A stretch of DNA of 64,000 nt from Enorma sp964624825 (lineage in GTDB: Bacteria > Actinomycetota > Coriobacteriia > Coriobacteriales > Coriobacteriaceae), in the NCBI GenBank assembly GCA_964624825.1, contig CAZUYD010000005.1, forward strand, positions 1 to 64,000, written 5' to 3'. Shown piece after piece: positions 8,949 through 17,939 of the stretch; positions within the stretch are counted from its first letter, which is position 1, and the number at the start of each line of letters is the position of its first letter. Made by a program: the position numbers and the translations under genes. The notes under the pieces were generated by a model. It did no database searches. It saw nothing but the letters and a program-made list of their open reading frames with translations, and was not told where the DNA came from.

Positions 8949-10268
8949 ATGAGACTCACCATCGAACGCATGGCATACGGCGCAGACGGCATCGCGCACA
9001 CAGATGAGGGCAAGACGGTCTTTGTCTCGGGCGGCGTCACGGGCGATGTGGTCGATACCGAACTCGTCTCCGACGGCGCATCGTTCAGCCGTACCCGCGT
9101 CTCACAGCTTATAGAGCCCTCGCCGCACCGTGTCACGCCGCCGTGCCCGTTCGTGGGCATCTGCGGCGGATGTCCTTGGGGCGTCTTGGAACGCACGACG
9201 CAGCTTACGGCAAAAGAGGAAAACCTGCGCTCCGTGCTTGCGCGCATCGGCCATTTCGCGAATGAAGAGATCGACGCTCTCGTTCAGCCCATCCGCTTCA
9301 CCAGCGACGCCTGGGGGTATCGCAACAAGATAGAGCTCGCGGTGGGCAAGCAGAACGGACGCATCGCCCTTGGCATGCACGGCGCAGACCCGGAGCAGAT
9401 CATCAAGGTCGATCGATGCCCGCTGTTCGAGAAGACGGCTCCCAAGGCGCTCAAGTCAGTCGCTGGCGCCCTCTCCTACCTGGGCAACTCACGCGACCTC
9501 TCACTGGAGCGCGTGGGGATCCGCGCAAGCCGGCGCACGAAGTCACTTGAGGTGGCGCTCTGGACGCCCACGGGCGGCTTTCCTCGCGCCCATGTGGCGC
9601 GCGTGCTCGAAGACGCGGTACACCCCACAAGCATCGTGCGCGTGCTCACGAAAGGCGATCGGGCAGCGCGGCGCGTCGAGCGCAACGAGCTCCTTGCTGG
9701 CCAGGGCTCGTGGACGGAGCGCATCGCCGGCGCGCGCATGCGCGTCTCGGCACCTTCGTTCTTCCAGGTCAACACCGAAGCAGCAGAGATCCTTATCGAG
9801 CTTGTCTTGGATGCGCTGCGCCCGGAAGCGGACGATGTGGCCTGCGACCTCTACTGCGGCGCGGGCACCTTCACGCTACCCCTCGCACGGCGCTGTGCCT
9901 GGGTCTCGGCCGTCGAATCGTATGGACCCGCCGTGCGTGACCTGCGGCGAAATCTCGAACGTGAACGGCTCGACAACGTTGATGCCATCGGCGGGGATGC
10001 GGTACGCGAGTTCCCCGGCAACGATGCAGACATACTGGTCGTCGATCCACCGCGCGCAGGGCTTGCACCCGAAGCGGTTGACCTGATTGCAAGAACCGCC
10101 GCGCGCGACGTCGCCTACGTATCATGCGACCCGGCGACCCTCGCGCGCGACCTCGCGCGCTTCCGCGATGAGGGAACGTTCGCCCCGGCCTCCATCACGC
10201 CGGTTGAACTGTTCCCCCAGACCTTCCATTGCGAAACCGTTGTCCACCTTACGCGACGACCCGCCTGA
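8949..10268 (+). CDS. TrmA/RlmD-family RNA (uracil-5-)-methyltransferase
   Basis: SAM-dependent methylation of a uridine C5 in rRNA or tRNA. The 439 residues show an N-terminal TRAM-like OB domain (residues 1-55), a probable [4Fe-4S] site (CPFVGICGGCPW plus a later RCPLF cysteine), the SAM-binding CDLYCGAGTFTLPLA, VDPPRAGL, and the catalytic Cys in YVSCDPATLARDL. These define the RumA/TrmA class. Which of RlmD, RlmC or TrmA it matches in substrate cannot be settled from motifs. The ribosome site before ATG 8949 is weak. A perfect 12-bp inverted repeat begins on the last base of the stop codon. Confidence 0.9.
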   Translation: MRLTIERMAYGADGIAHTDEGKTVFVSGGVTGDVVDTELVSDGASFSRTRVSQLIEPSPHRVTPPCPFVGICGGCPWGVLERTTQLTAKEENLRSVLARIGHFANEEIDALVQPIRFTSDAWGYRNKIELAVGKQNGRIALGMHGADPEQIIKVDRCPLFEKTAPKALKSVAGALSYLGNSRDLSLERVGIRASRRTKSLEVALWTPTGGFPRAHVARVLEDAVHPTSIVRVLTKGDRAARRVERNELLAGQGSWTERIAGARMRVSAPSFFQVNTEAAEILIELVLDALRPEADDVACDLYCGAGTFTLPLARRCAWVSAVESYGPAVRDLRRNLERERLDNVDAIGGDAVREFPGNDADILVVDPPRAGLAPEAVDLIARTAARDVAYVSCDPATLARDLARFRDEGTFAPASITPVELFPQTFHCETVVHLTRRPA

Positions 10269-10304
10269 AATTGCAATCTAACATCAGGTGGCAGATTGCA
10301 ATTT
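10268..10304. promoter_or_regulatory. Perfect 12-bp inverted repeat at end of methyltransferase gene
   Basis: AAATTGCAATCT (10268-10279) and its exact reverse complement AGATTGCAATTT (10293-10304) flank a 13-base loop. It is AT-rich and not followed by a T-tract, so an intrinsic terminator is unlikely. Its position 45 bases before the DJ-1 family start also fits an operator or a processing/stability hairpin. Confidence 0.55.
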
Positions 10305-10349
10305 GCGGGTATAACCGCATCGGTGTTCACGTCGTATGAAGGAGCCCAT

Positions 10350-10895
10350 ATGAGCGCAGCTGCAATTCTTGTTGCCGACGGTTTCGAAACCATCGAGTGC
10401 CTCACCATGGTCGATGTGCTCAGGCGCGGTGGCGTGCGAGCCTCGCTGGTGTCCGTCATGTCCACGCGCGAGGCGGTGAGTTCGCAGCAGATCAGCATCG
10501 TCTGCGATTTCACATTCGACGAGATCGATTTCGATGAATACGATTATGTCGTGCTGCCCGGCGGCATGCCCGGCACGACCAACCTCCGCCGTGACGAGCG
10601 CGTCTGCAACGTCGTGCGCGAGTTCGCTGCCAACAAGCATGTCGCAGCCATCTGCGCCGCGCCGTCCATCTTGGGAGAGCTCGGCTTGCTCGTCGGCCGC
10701 CGCGCGACGTGCTTTCCAGGCTTCGAGAAGGCGTTTCCCGCTGGAACGTTTGCAGGCAAAAAGACCGTGATCACAGATGGCAACATCATCACCGCATCGG
10801 GCATGGGACAGGCGCTGCCCTTCGCGCTCGCCGTCCTCGAAGACATCGCTGGCCCGAAGGCCGTCGAGAAGGTGCGTGAGGGCATCCAGCTATGA
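10350..10895 (+). CDS. DJ-1/PfpI family protein (YajL/ThiJ-like)
   Basis: A 181-residue single-domain protein of the class I glutamine amidotransferase-like DJ-1 superfamily. The conserved Glu lies in DGFETIE near the N-terminus and the nucleophile-elbow Cys in AAICAAPSILGE, as in DJ-1, YajL and ThiJ. Proposed activities in the family are a protective chaperone, or deglycase/glyoxalase activity on glyoxal adducts; which applies here is unknown. The start at 10350 follows GAAGGAG with good spacing. The stop overlaps the start of maf (ATGA), so the two are translationally coupled. Confidence 0.9.
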   Translation: MSAAAILVADGFETIECLTMVDVLRRGGVRASLVSVMSTREAVSSQQISIVCDFTFDEIDFDEYDYVVLPGGMPGTTNLRRDERVCNVVREFAANKHVAAICAAPSILGELGLLVGRRATCFPGFEKAFPAGTFAGKKTVITDGNIITASGMGQALPFALAVLEDIAGPKAVEKVREGIQL

Positions 10896-11461
10896 TCCTT
10901 GCTTCGCAGTCGCCTCGCCGCATCGAACTCATGCGCGAAGCCGGCTTTGACCCGCGCGTCATCCCCGCCGACATCGACGAGACACCTCGGGAGCATGAGG
11001 ATCCCATGGCGCTCGTCGAACGGCTCGCCCGCACCAAAGCACTCGCCGTTGCAGACGAGCATGCGCGCCCGAACGAACCCGTCATCGCCGCCGACACCAT
11101 CGTGGTTATCGACGGCGACATACTCGGCAAGCCGCGCGATTCCGCCGACGCCCACTCCATGCTTCGACGGCTTTCAGGACGCGGGCACATCGTGGCAACC
11201 GGCGTGTGCATCGCTTGCCGCGGCACGTGCGACTCCTTCGTGACAACCACTGAGGTTTTATTCTATGAGCTCACCGACGAAGAAATCGATTCATATGTTG
11301 CGAGCGGGGAGCCCCTGGACAAGGCGGGAGCCTATGGTATCCAAGGCGTTGGCGGGCGCTTGCTTGTGAAGGAAATCCACGGAGACTTCTACAACGTCGT
11401 GGGGCTGCCCATCGCCGAGCTCGTCCGCCATCTGCATACCCACACCACCCCCTCGCCTTGA
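10892..11461 (+). CDS. maf: Maf family nucleoside triphosphate pyrophosphatase
   Basis: Hydrolyses non-canonical or modified nucleoside triphosphates (dTTP/UTP or m7GTP type) to monophosphates, a house-cleaning role also linked to septum formation. The 189 residues begin with the family signature ASQSPRRIELMREAGF and contain the ADTIVVIDGDILGKPRD motif and the DKAGAYGIQGVGG loop. The start overlaps the stop of the DJ-1 gene by four bases. The YhdE- or YceF-like subclass was not determined. Confidence 0.93.
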   Translation: MILASQSPRRIELMREAGFDPRVIPADIDETPREHEDPMALVERLARTKALAVADEHARPNEPVIAADTIVVIDGDILGKPRDSADAHSMLRRLSGRGHIVATGVCIACRGTCDSFVTTTEVLFYELTDEEIDSYVASGEPLDKAGAYGIQGVGGRLLVKEIHGDFYNVVGLPIAELVRHLHTHTTPSP

Positions 11462-11551
11462 ACCATACTCGAACTTCGTATGATGAGACAACGCCCATGA
11501 TGCATATGATGCCATGCACCAGCAGCGGCACCCCGGCGCAAGGAGGAGCGC

Positions 11552-12553
11552 ATGCCATACCAGCCAATGCCCATCCATGAGGTTCAAGGCTTTCGCTTCG
11601 GGCACAGCACCAACCTCGATGCCGCAACGGGTTGCACCGTCATCGTCGCGCCAGACGGTGCGACCGGCGGCGTTGACGTGCGCGGCGGTGCACCCGCTTC
11701 ACGCGAGACCGACCTGCTCCGGCCGGAGAACACCGTCGAGGCGGTCCATGCCGTCTGCCTCTCCGGCGGATCTGCCTTTGGCTTGGAAGCGGCCTCCGGT
11801 GTCGCTCGCGAGCTTGAGGCGCGCAGCATCGGATTGCCGGTAGGACCCACGCAAGTCCCCATCGTCTGCTCAAGCTGCATCTTCGACCTTGCGCTCGGTG
11901 ATTATTCGGTGCGTCCAGGCGTGGCCGAGGGGATCGAGGCGACCCGCACCGCACTCGACACCCCAGCAGCCCCGCTCGCCGAGGGGAGCGTCGGTGCAGG
12001 CACCGGTGCGACGGTCGGCAAGCTCAACGGTGCCACCACGCTTATGAAGGGCGGCCTGGGAGCACGTGCGCTGCGCATCGGCGCACTCGAAGTGGGTGCG
12101 ATCGCGGTCGTAAACGCCTGCGGCAACGTGGTTGATCCCAACACGGGCTCGCCCATCGCCGGCATGCGGCGCGCGCCCGATTCTCATGAGATCGTCAGCC
12201 TGGAAGACGCGATGCTCGATGCGGCAGATAGCCTTTCCATGCCGCTCGATCGCACCAACACGACCATCTCGTGCATTGTGACCAACGCACGCCTTACCAA
12301 AGCGCAGGCGACGAAGGTGGCGCAGATGGCCGCCGATGCCTACGCGCACGCCATCCGCCCCGCCCACACCACGAACGACGGCGATAGCATCTACGTGCTT
12401 GCCTCAGGTACGCTCGGCGACGTTGACGTCCCGCTCGACCTGCTTGGCGTTGCCGCGACACGGGTGCTCGAGCAATCCATCTGCGCCGGATGCACGTCCG
12501 CCGATGGATTGTTTGGCGCTATATCGTATAAAGATATTGGCGACGCTAGTTGA
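11552..12553 (+). CDS. P1 family peptidase (DmpA-like, S58)
   Basis: An N-terminal-nucleophile hydrolase of the L-aminopeptidase/D-esterase (DmpA/BapA) family. The 333 residues show VDVRGGAPASRETDLL, LSGGSAFGLEAASGV, GSVGAGTGATVGK and, near the C-terminus, PAHTTNDGD. The Thr/Ser after the conserved region of that motif is the usual self-processing nucleophile. The ribosome site AAGGAGGAGCGC precedes the ATG. The 3' end overlaps the convergent glycosyltransferase gene by eight bases. Members cleave N-terminal residues from small peptides or amides; the substrate here is unknown. Confidence 0.88.
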   Translation: MPYQPMPIHEVQGFRFGHSTNLDAATGCTVIVAPDGATGGVDVRGGAPASRETDLLRPENTVEAVHAVCLSGGSAFGLEAASGVARELEARSIGLPVGPTQVPIVCSSCIFDLALGDYSVRPGVAEGIEATRTALDTPAAPLAEGSVGAGTGATVGKLNGATTLMKGGLGARALRIGALEVGAIAVVNACGNVVDPNTGSPIAGMRRAPDSHEIVSLEDAMLDAADSLSMPLDRTNTTISCIVTNARLTKAQATKVAQMAADAYAHAIRPAHTTNDGDSIYVLASGTLGDVDVPLDLLGVAATRVLEQSICAGCTSADGLFGAISYKDIGDAS

Positions 12554-13577
12554 ACTTGAAAATCTTGCTCGACGCGCGATAGAGTCCGATCGATGCCTTC
12601 TCGCCCGCCTTCGTGGGCAAATTGGTGCCGATGCCCAAGATGCTGTAGCGCGCATGACGATACATCCGCGCGTCGTACTCCTTGAGCTCCGCCCAAAGGC
12701 GCTTGGCATCCTCCTTCATCTCGGGATCATCCGAAAGCTTGGAGAACACCGAGCACACGGCCATCATCATGGCGAAATACCCCATCATATAGGATGCGAG
12801 GCGGGGTTCGGATATGTCGGTGTAGATGTGATAGGCGCGCATCATGATGCGCGTGATGCGGAGCTGCTGGTCAAGGCGCTTCACCATCGTCGCCTCGTTC
12901 ACGCTCTGGCCTTCCCGGCCGATGAAGTACCGGTAAAGGTCGATATCCGCATAGTACATGGTCTTGCAGAGCGACAGCGGCACGTACGCGTAGATGTTGT
13001 CCACATAGAACGTGTGCGGGGGCAGCGGCAGGTTCGCCGCGCGCACTACCTCGGTGCGATAGGTGAGGCTGTGCATGAGCAGGTTCTGATCGGGACGGAA
13101 GTACCCGATCTTGTCCCAGGTAAACACCTTTTTGCGCGGAAGGGCGCCATGATAGTTGATGGTCGTACGCTTGCCCTCGTGCACCTTCTCATACACGTAG
13201 TTCGAGATAAAAAGGTCGACCCCCATCTCGCGCTCCTCGAAGCCGCGCAGGATGGTGAGCATCGTGGAGAGCGCCGACCCATCGAGCCAGTCATCGGAAT
13301 CGACGACCTTGTAATAGACGCCGTGAGCCTCGCGCAGGCCAGAGAGCACACCGATGCCGTGCCCGCCGTTCTCTTGGTGCACGACGCTGATTATCTCGGG
13401 GTAGCGCGCCGCCCAATCGTCGGCCTTCTCGGGGGTCTCGTCAACGCTGCCGTCATCGACGATCACGATCTCGACATCAGGGGCATAATTGCTCCCTTCG
13501 AGAATCGAAGTGATGCAACGATCCATATCGGCAGCGGAGTTGTAGCACGGAATGGCAAACGTGATGATCTTATGCAT
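12546..13577 (-). CDS. Family 2 glycosyltransferase
   Basis: A 343-residue GT-A fold transferase. The N-terminus has the nucleotide-binding pattern FAIPCYNSAADMD and VIVDDGS (residues 38-44); the metal-binding DSDD is at 93-96. The C-terminal half is helical and lacks membrane segments, unlike polymerising synthases. It overlaps the end of the upstream glf gene by eight bases, so the two are surely co-translated. It may use UDP-galactofuranose, the product of Glf, to decorate a surface glycan. No other polysaccharide genes adjoin them. Confidence 0.88.
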   Translation of the reverse strand: MHKIITFAIPCYNSAADMDRCITSILEGSNYAPDVEIVIVDDGSVDETPEKADDWAARYPEIISVVHQENGGHGIGVLSGLREAHGVYYKVVDSDDWLDGSALSTMLTILRGFEEREMGVDLFISNYVYEKVHEGKRTTINYHGALPRKKVFTWDKIGYFRPDQNLLMHSLTYRTEVVRAANLPLPPHTFYVDNIYAYVPLSLCKTMYYADIDLYRYFIGREGQSVNEATMVKRLDQQLRITRIMMRAYHIYTDISEPRLASYMMGYFAMMMAVCSVFSKLSDDPEMKEDAKRLWAELKEYDARMYRHARYSILGIGTNLPTKAGEKASIGLYRASSKIFKFN

Positions 13578-14772
13578 GGCAGGAAATAATCTCGTCAGAT
13601 AACTCGAGGGCGGAATCGGTCACGGCGTCCATGTCGTAGTAGCGATACTCGGCAAGACGGCCAACAGGGTGGAAATTGGTCAGGTTCTGCACGCGGTCCA
13701 GATAGCGCTCGTACAGCTCGCGGTTCTTTGGATCGATGATGGCGTAATACGGCGTCTGGCTGCTTCCCGGCTCGTACGCCCGGCTATACTCCTTCATGAT
13801 GGTGGTCTTCCCCGGCACTACCTGTCCGGTCATATTCTTGAACTCGGTAATGCGGGTGAAGTCCTCGCTGGTGGTGTAGTTGACGGTACCGACCGGCTGA
13901 AATTGATCCTGGTCTAGCGTTTCGAACACCATGTCGAGCGTACGGTACGGAAGCGCCCCCAGATCGAGATCGAACAGCTCATCAAGCGGGCCGGTATAGA
14001 CGATCTCGCCGCCATAGCACTTGCCGCAGATGTTGACGTTCGTCTCGCCAATATCGAAGATCGAGCGCGCATCAACGTTCAGGAATACATCGATCAGGTC
14101 GTGGTTGAGCATGCGCTCGAACATGGCAGTGTAGCCGTCGGCGGGCATGCCCTGGAAGGGAGCCTGCGGGAAGTAGCGGTCATCGTCGCCGATGAAGATC
14201 GGCACGCGCCCCGTAACCGACGGATCGATTTCGTCGGGCGTCTGCCCCCACTGCTTCACGGTGTAGCGGAGGAACACGTTCTCGTACACGTAGTCTGCGA
14301 CCTCTTGCAGGTCGGGGTCGTTTTTCTTGCGCAGATCCATGATGGGGACTTTTTTGTCAACGCCGAAGACGTCCATGAGCTTTTGGTAGAGTTCCTCGCC
14401 CCTGTCCTCACCGAAGGCAAGTACGAGGCTCGTGTGGTTGAACGGAACCGGCATCAACGTGCCGTGGATGTTGGCGAGTACCCGATGCTGATAGTCCGTC
14501 CACTTGGTAAAGCGAGAAAGGAACTCATGCACGCGCTCGCTGTAGGTATGGTAGATATGCGGCCCATACTCATGAACGAGGATGCCGTCTTCGTTCAGAC
14601 AGTCATAGGCGTTCCCCGCGATGTGGTTGCGGCGCTCGAGCACCGCAACGCGAAAGCCGGCGCTCTCCGCGACACGGCGCGCGCACACAGCGCCGGCATA
14701 TCCGGCACCGACCACAACCATGTCGTATTTCTCGGGGGTAAACGACTCAGGAAGGCCGTTTGTGATCTGCAT
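13570..14772 (-). CDS. glf: UDP-galactopyranose mutase
   Basis: A flavoenzyme that converts UDP-galactopyranose to UDP-galactofuranose for cell-surface glycans. The 400 residues have the FAD Rossmann motif VVVGAGYAGAVCARR (residues 19-33), ERRNHIAGNAYD, GPHIYHT, and the family blocks FLRYTVKQWG and VTGRVPIFIGDDDRYF. The start at 14772 follows AAGGAG five bases upstream. The gene leads a two-gene unit with the overlapping glycosyltransferase. A TATAAT at 14833-14838 on the minus strand is a likely -10 box. Confidence 0.95.
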   Translation of the reverse strand: MQITNGLPESFTPEKYDMVVVGAGYAGAVCARRVAESAGFRVAVLERRNHIAGNAYDCLNEDGILVHEYGPHIYHTYSERVHEFLSRFTKWTDYQHRVLANIHGTLMPVPFNHTSLVLAFGEDRGEELYQKLMDVFGVDKKVPIMDLRKKNDPDLQEVADYVYENVFLRYTVKQWGQTPDEIDPSVTGRVPIFIGDDDRYFPQAPFQGMPADGYTAMFERMLNHDLIDVFLNVDARSIFDIGETNVNICGKCYGGEIVYTGPLDELFDLDLGALPYRTLDMVFETLDQDQFQPVGTVNYTTSEDFTRITEFKNMTGQVVPGKTTIMKEYSRAYEPGSSQTPYYAIIDPKNRELYERYLDRVQNLTNFHPVGRLAEYRYYDMDAVTDSALELSDEIISCHA

Positions 14773-14832
14773 ACATGCTCCTTGCAGGCTTTTTAACCGC
14801 AACCGCACCATCACAACACAATTATCTTAGCG

Positions 14833-14858
14833 ATTATAGCGCTTCGGCGTCCTATAAT
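14833..14858. promoter_or_regulatory. Divergent consensus -10 boxes for glf and pta
   Basis: A perfect TATAAT lies on the minus strand (14833-14838, facing glf) and another on the plus strand (14853-14858, facing pta). They are separated by 14 bases. Neither has a good -35 hexamer at 16-18 bases. The two polymerases would compete for overlapping DNA, so the divergent promoters may be mutually exclusive. The pta leader would be about 120 bases. Confidence 0.6.
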
Positions 14859-14981
14859 GGTCGTGCCACACAAGGAAAGCTCATGATGCCGCCGTAAACG
14901 GCATGCGCGCCGCGCGTAGCACGGCGGGGGCAATCATGCCGATTGCTGCGTGCATACATGGGCTTCGATACGAGGAGAACC

Positions 14982-15971
14982 ATGAGCGACTTCCTAAACC
15001 ACATGAAAAGCGCCGCACAAGCCGACGTCAAGACCATCGTCCTGCCCGAGGGCGAGGATCCGCGCACCATCGAGGCGGCTAAAACGATTATCGCCGAAGG
15101 CATCGCCAACATCGTCATTCTGGGCGACCCGGCTAAAATCGACGTGCCCGGCGCACAGGTCATCGATCCGACGAGCCCCACGGCACCCAAGCACGAGGAA
15201 TATGCGCAGAAGTTCGCCGAGCTGCGCGCCAAGAAGGGCGTGACCATCCAGCAAGCGCGCGCCCAGGTGATGGACAACACCTACTACGGCACCATGATGG
15301 TGAAGATGGGCGACGCCGACGGACTGGTCTCGGGCGCATGTCACTCCACCGCCGATACCCTGCGCCCCGCGCTGCAGATTCTCAAGACCGCCCCGGGCAC
15401 CAAGCTCGTATCCGCGTTCATGGTCATGTGCACCCGAACTCCGGAGTTCGGCTTCAACGGCACGGCGATCTTCGCCGACTGCGGCCTGAACATCGCCCCC
15501 ACCTCGGACGAGCTCTCCGAGATCGCCATCGCCTCGGCGCAATCCTGGAAGACCTTCATGGGCGATGTTGAGCCCGAGGTCGCGATGCTCTCCTACTCCA
15601 CGATGGGATCTGCTGGCGGCGAAACCGCCAAAAAGGTGCAGGAGGCCGTGAAGTTCTGCCGAAGCAAGGCACCCGAGATCGCCATCGACGGCGATCTGCA
15701 GCTTGACGCCGCCATCGTTCCCAAGGTTGCCGAGCTGAAGGCACCGGGATCCGAGGTCGCTGGCAGCGCGAACGTGCTCGTGTTCCCCGATCTTGCAGCA
15801 GGCAACATCGGCTACAAGCTGGTGCAGCGCTTCGGACAGGCCGAGGCCTATGGCCCCATCTTGCAGGGCATCGCCAAACCGGTGAACGACCTTTCCCGTG
15901 GATGCTCCGCCGACGACATCGTGGGCGTCGTCGCCATCACCTGCGTCCAGGCGCAGCTGGCCGCCGAGTAA
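14982..15971 (+). CDS. pta: Phosphate acetyltransferase
   Basis: Converts acetyl-CoA + phosphate to acetyl phosphate + CoA, feeding ATP formation by acetate kinase. The 329 residues are the short single-domain Pta type: VLPEGEDPRTIEAA near the N-terminus, DGLVSGACHSTADTLRPALQI, FADCGLNIAPTSDELSEIA, and the C-terminal FPDLAAGNIGYKLVQR. The ATG at 14982 has GAGGAG upstream and is preferred over an in-frame TTG at 14943. pta and ackA face each other with a shared terminator, instead of forming the usual operon. Confidence 0.96.
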   Translation: MSDFLNHMKSAAQADVKTIVLPEGEDPRTIEAAKTIIAEGIANIVILGDPAKIDVPGAQVIDPTSPTAPKHEEYAQKFAELRAKKGVTIQQARAQVMDNTYYGTMMVKMGDADGLVSGACHSTADTLRPALQILKTAPGTKLVSAFMVMCTRTPEFGFNGTAIFADCGLNIAPTSDELSEIAIASAQSWKTFMGDVEPEVAMLSYSTMGSAGGETAKKVQEAVKFCRSKAPEIAIDGDLQLDAAIVPKVAELKAPGSEVAGSANVLVFPDLAAGNIGYKLVQRFGQAEAYGPILQGIAKPVNDLSRGCSADDIVGVVAITCVQAQLAAE

Positions 15972-16043
15972 ACACTACCGCCCCGATGGTACCGCCCAGA
16001 TGGCGATTGAACACCTAACCTGACTTCGATCGCCATCTACAAA

Positions 16044-16082
16044 AGACGACCCGCCTGCAGCAGCGCCGCAGGCGGGTCGTCT
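16044..16082. terminator. Bidirectional terminator between pta and ackA
   Basis: A 15-bp perfect stem (AGACGACCCGCCTGC at 16044-16058, complement at 16068-16082) with a nine-base loop. On the minus strand the stem runs into TTTT, a classic intrinsic terminator for ackA. On the plus strand the T-tract is short, so termination of pta there is less certain. Confidence 0.85.
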
Positions 16083-16106
16083 GGTATCGATGATGAAGGT
16101 GCGTGA

Positions 16107-17273
16107 TTAGCCCAGCAGCTCCTCGACATCGAGCGCAATCATGTACTCTTCGTTCGTGGGAACCACGAGCACCTTGATGGCGGAATCGGTCGTAGAGATG
16201 ACGCGCGGATCGTCCGAGCGCACCGCGTTCAGGGCAGGATCGATCTTGACGCCCAGCCAAGCGAGCGTATCGGCGACGCCCTGACGGAGCTCGTCGGAAT
16301 TCTCGCCGATGCCCGCCGTGAACGCCATGGTGTCGACGCCGCCCATGGATGCGGCCATCTCGGTGAAGAGTTGCCCCACCCGGTAGCAGAACATCTCGAT
16401 CGCCATCGTGCAGTCCTCGTTGCCCTCGGCGGCCGCGGCGAGCACGTCGCGCGAATCGGACGAGACGCCCGACACCGCGAGCAAGCCAGACTGCTTGTTC
16501 ATCATGGTGTCAATCTCGTCGATGCTCATGTTTGCCTCACGGCTGAGATAGAAGACCGTCGCCGGGTCGAGTGTGCCGCAGCGCGTACCCATGATGAGAC
16601 CGTCAAGCGGGGTCAAGCCCATGGTGGTGTCCATGCACTTGCCGTCTTCGATCGCGCAGAGCGAGGCGCCCGAACCCAAGTGACAGCTCACCAGCTTGTG
16701 TGTCGCGCCCTCGGTGAACTCGTTGACCGTGCGCCAAATGTAGCGATGGCTCGTGCCGTGCGCGCCGTATTTGCGCACATGGTAGGTATCGACCACGTCA
16801 CGCGGCAAAGCGTAGCGCCAGGCGCGCTCGGGCATGTTGTAGTGGAAGGCGGTATCGGGCACGATCACGTTGCCCAGTTCGGGGAACATCTCGCGGCAGA
16901 TCTCGATGACATCGGCCTCGGCGTAGTTGTGAAGCGGTGCCAACGGTGCGACCTCGCGTACCTGCGCAAGCGTCTCGTCGTTTACAACGGCAGACTCGGG
17001 GAAGTACCATCCACCCTGGACGACACGGTGCCCGATGCCCTCGACCGGCACATCGACAGCCTTGAGAATGTCGAAGATGTGCTTGATGGCGGTACGGTGG
17101 TCGGGCAACTCGACCTCGAGCGTGTCCTTCTTCCCATTCTCGGCATGGCCGATAAACGAGCCATCGATACCAATGCGCTCGGCGTTGCCCTTGGCGAACA
17201 CCTCGCGGGTCTTGGTGTCGAGCAGCTGGTACTTAAGACTCGAGCTCCCTGCGTTGATAACGAGTACGTTCAT
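16107..17273 (-). CDS. ackA: Acetate kinase
   Basis: Transfers phosphate from acetyl phosphate to ADP, giving acetate and ATP. The 388 residues have the family start VLVINAGSSSLKYQLL, GIGHRVVQGG, DTAFHYNMPE, SCHLGSGASLCAIEDGKCMD and FTAGIGENSDELRQ. The start at 17273 follows GAGGGAG. It is convergent with pta. Together they form the acetate-producing ATP branch expected of a fermentative anaerobe. Confidence 0.97.
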   Translation of the reverse strand: MNVLVINAGSSSLKYQLLDTKTREVFAKGNAERIGIDGSFIGHAENGKKDTLEVELPDHRTAIKHIFDILKAVDVPVEGIGHRVVQGGWYFPESAVVNDETLAQVREVAPLAPLHNYAEADVIEICREMFPELGNVIVPDTAFHYNMPERAWRYALPRDVVDTYHVRKYGAHGTSHRYIWRTVNEFTEGATHKLVSCHLGSGASLCAIEDGKCMDTTMGLTPLDGLIMGTRCGTLDPATVFYLSREANMSIDEIDTMMNKQSGLLAVSGVSSDSRDVLAAAAEGNEDCTMAIEMFCYRVGQLFTEMAASMGGVDTMAFTAGIGENSDELRQGVADTLAWLGVKIDPALNAVRSDDPRVISTTDSAIKVLVVPTNEEYMIALDVEELLG

Positions 17274-17357
17274 GAAACTCCCTCTAATTAGGCGGCGACG
17301 CCGCGCTTCGGCTTGGCAATAGTGCTATCATAGCGCGAATTTGGCACGCCTGCTGTG

Positions 17358-17699
17358 TTACACGAGCCCTTCTCCAAGTGACTTCCCGCCAAGCACGTGC
17401 ATATGGAAATGCAGAACCGTCTGGCCGGCGTCGGCACCCTTGTTCGAGATGACGCGGAACCCGGAGTCGAGTCCTTTGGCGCACGCCACCGCTTCGATGG
17501 CGCGCACCATAGCGGCCAGGGTCTCGGCGGGCACGCCGTCGCAGATGTCGCGGTAGTGCTCTTTCGGAATCACCAGCGTGTGCACCGGCGCCTGGGGCGA
17601 AAGATCGTCGAACGCGATGACGAGTTCGTCCTCGTATACGATGGTCGAGGGGGTCTCGTGGTTGGCGATCTTGCAGAAAATGCAATCGTGGTCGGACAT
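17358..17699 (-). CDS. HIT (histidine triad) family protein
   Basis: A small cytoplasmic nucleotide hydrolase/transferase of the Hint branch. The 113 residues start with the zinc-type CIFCKI, contain VYEDELVIAFDDLSPQAP, and end with the triad HFHMHVLGG. The family cleaves AMP-linked compounds such as adenosine phosphoramidates. The start at 17699 follows AGAAGGGA; an in-frame upstream extension lacks family sequence. Confidence 0.93.
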   Translation of the reverse strand: MSDHDCIFCKIANHETPSTIVYEDELVIAFDDLSPQAPVHTLVIPKEHYRDICDGVPAETLAAMVRAIEAVACAKGLDSGFRVISNKGADAGQTVLHFHMHVLGGKSLGEGLV

Positions 17700-17939
17700 A
17701 GCTGTTCCCTTCTCTCTGCGTTTGTATGCAACCGCCTGCCGTCCCAATGCTGGCTGCGCCTCCTGTTGCGGCCGAGGAAGGCGGCCTTTGCTGCGAAGCA
17801 GGCGTGGACCCTTACGCGAAGACGCGGTCGATGAACCAGTGCGGACATCCAAGCTGCTGGCACGAACGGCACGCTGAGCTGGCGCGGAAGCGCAACCAGC
17901 GAACCTGTTCAGTCGTCCAACTTAAGCCGACACCCGCAC

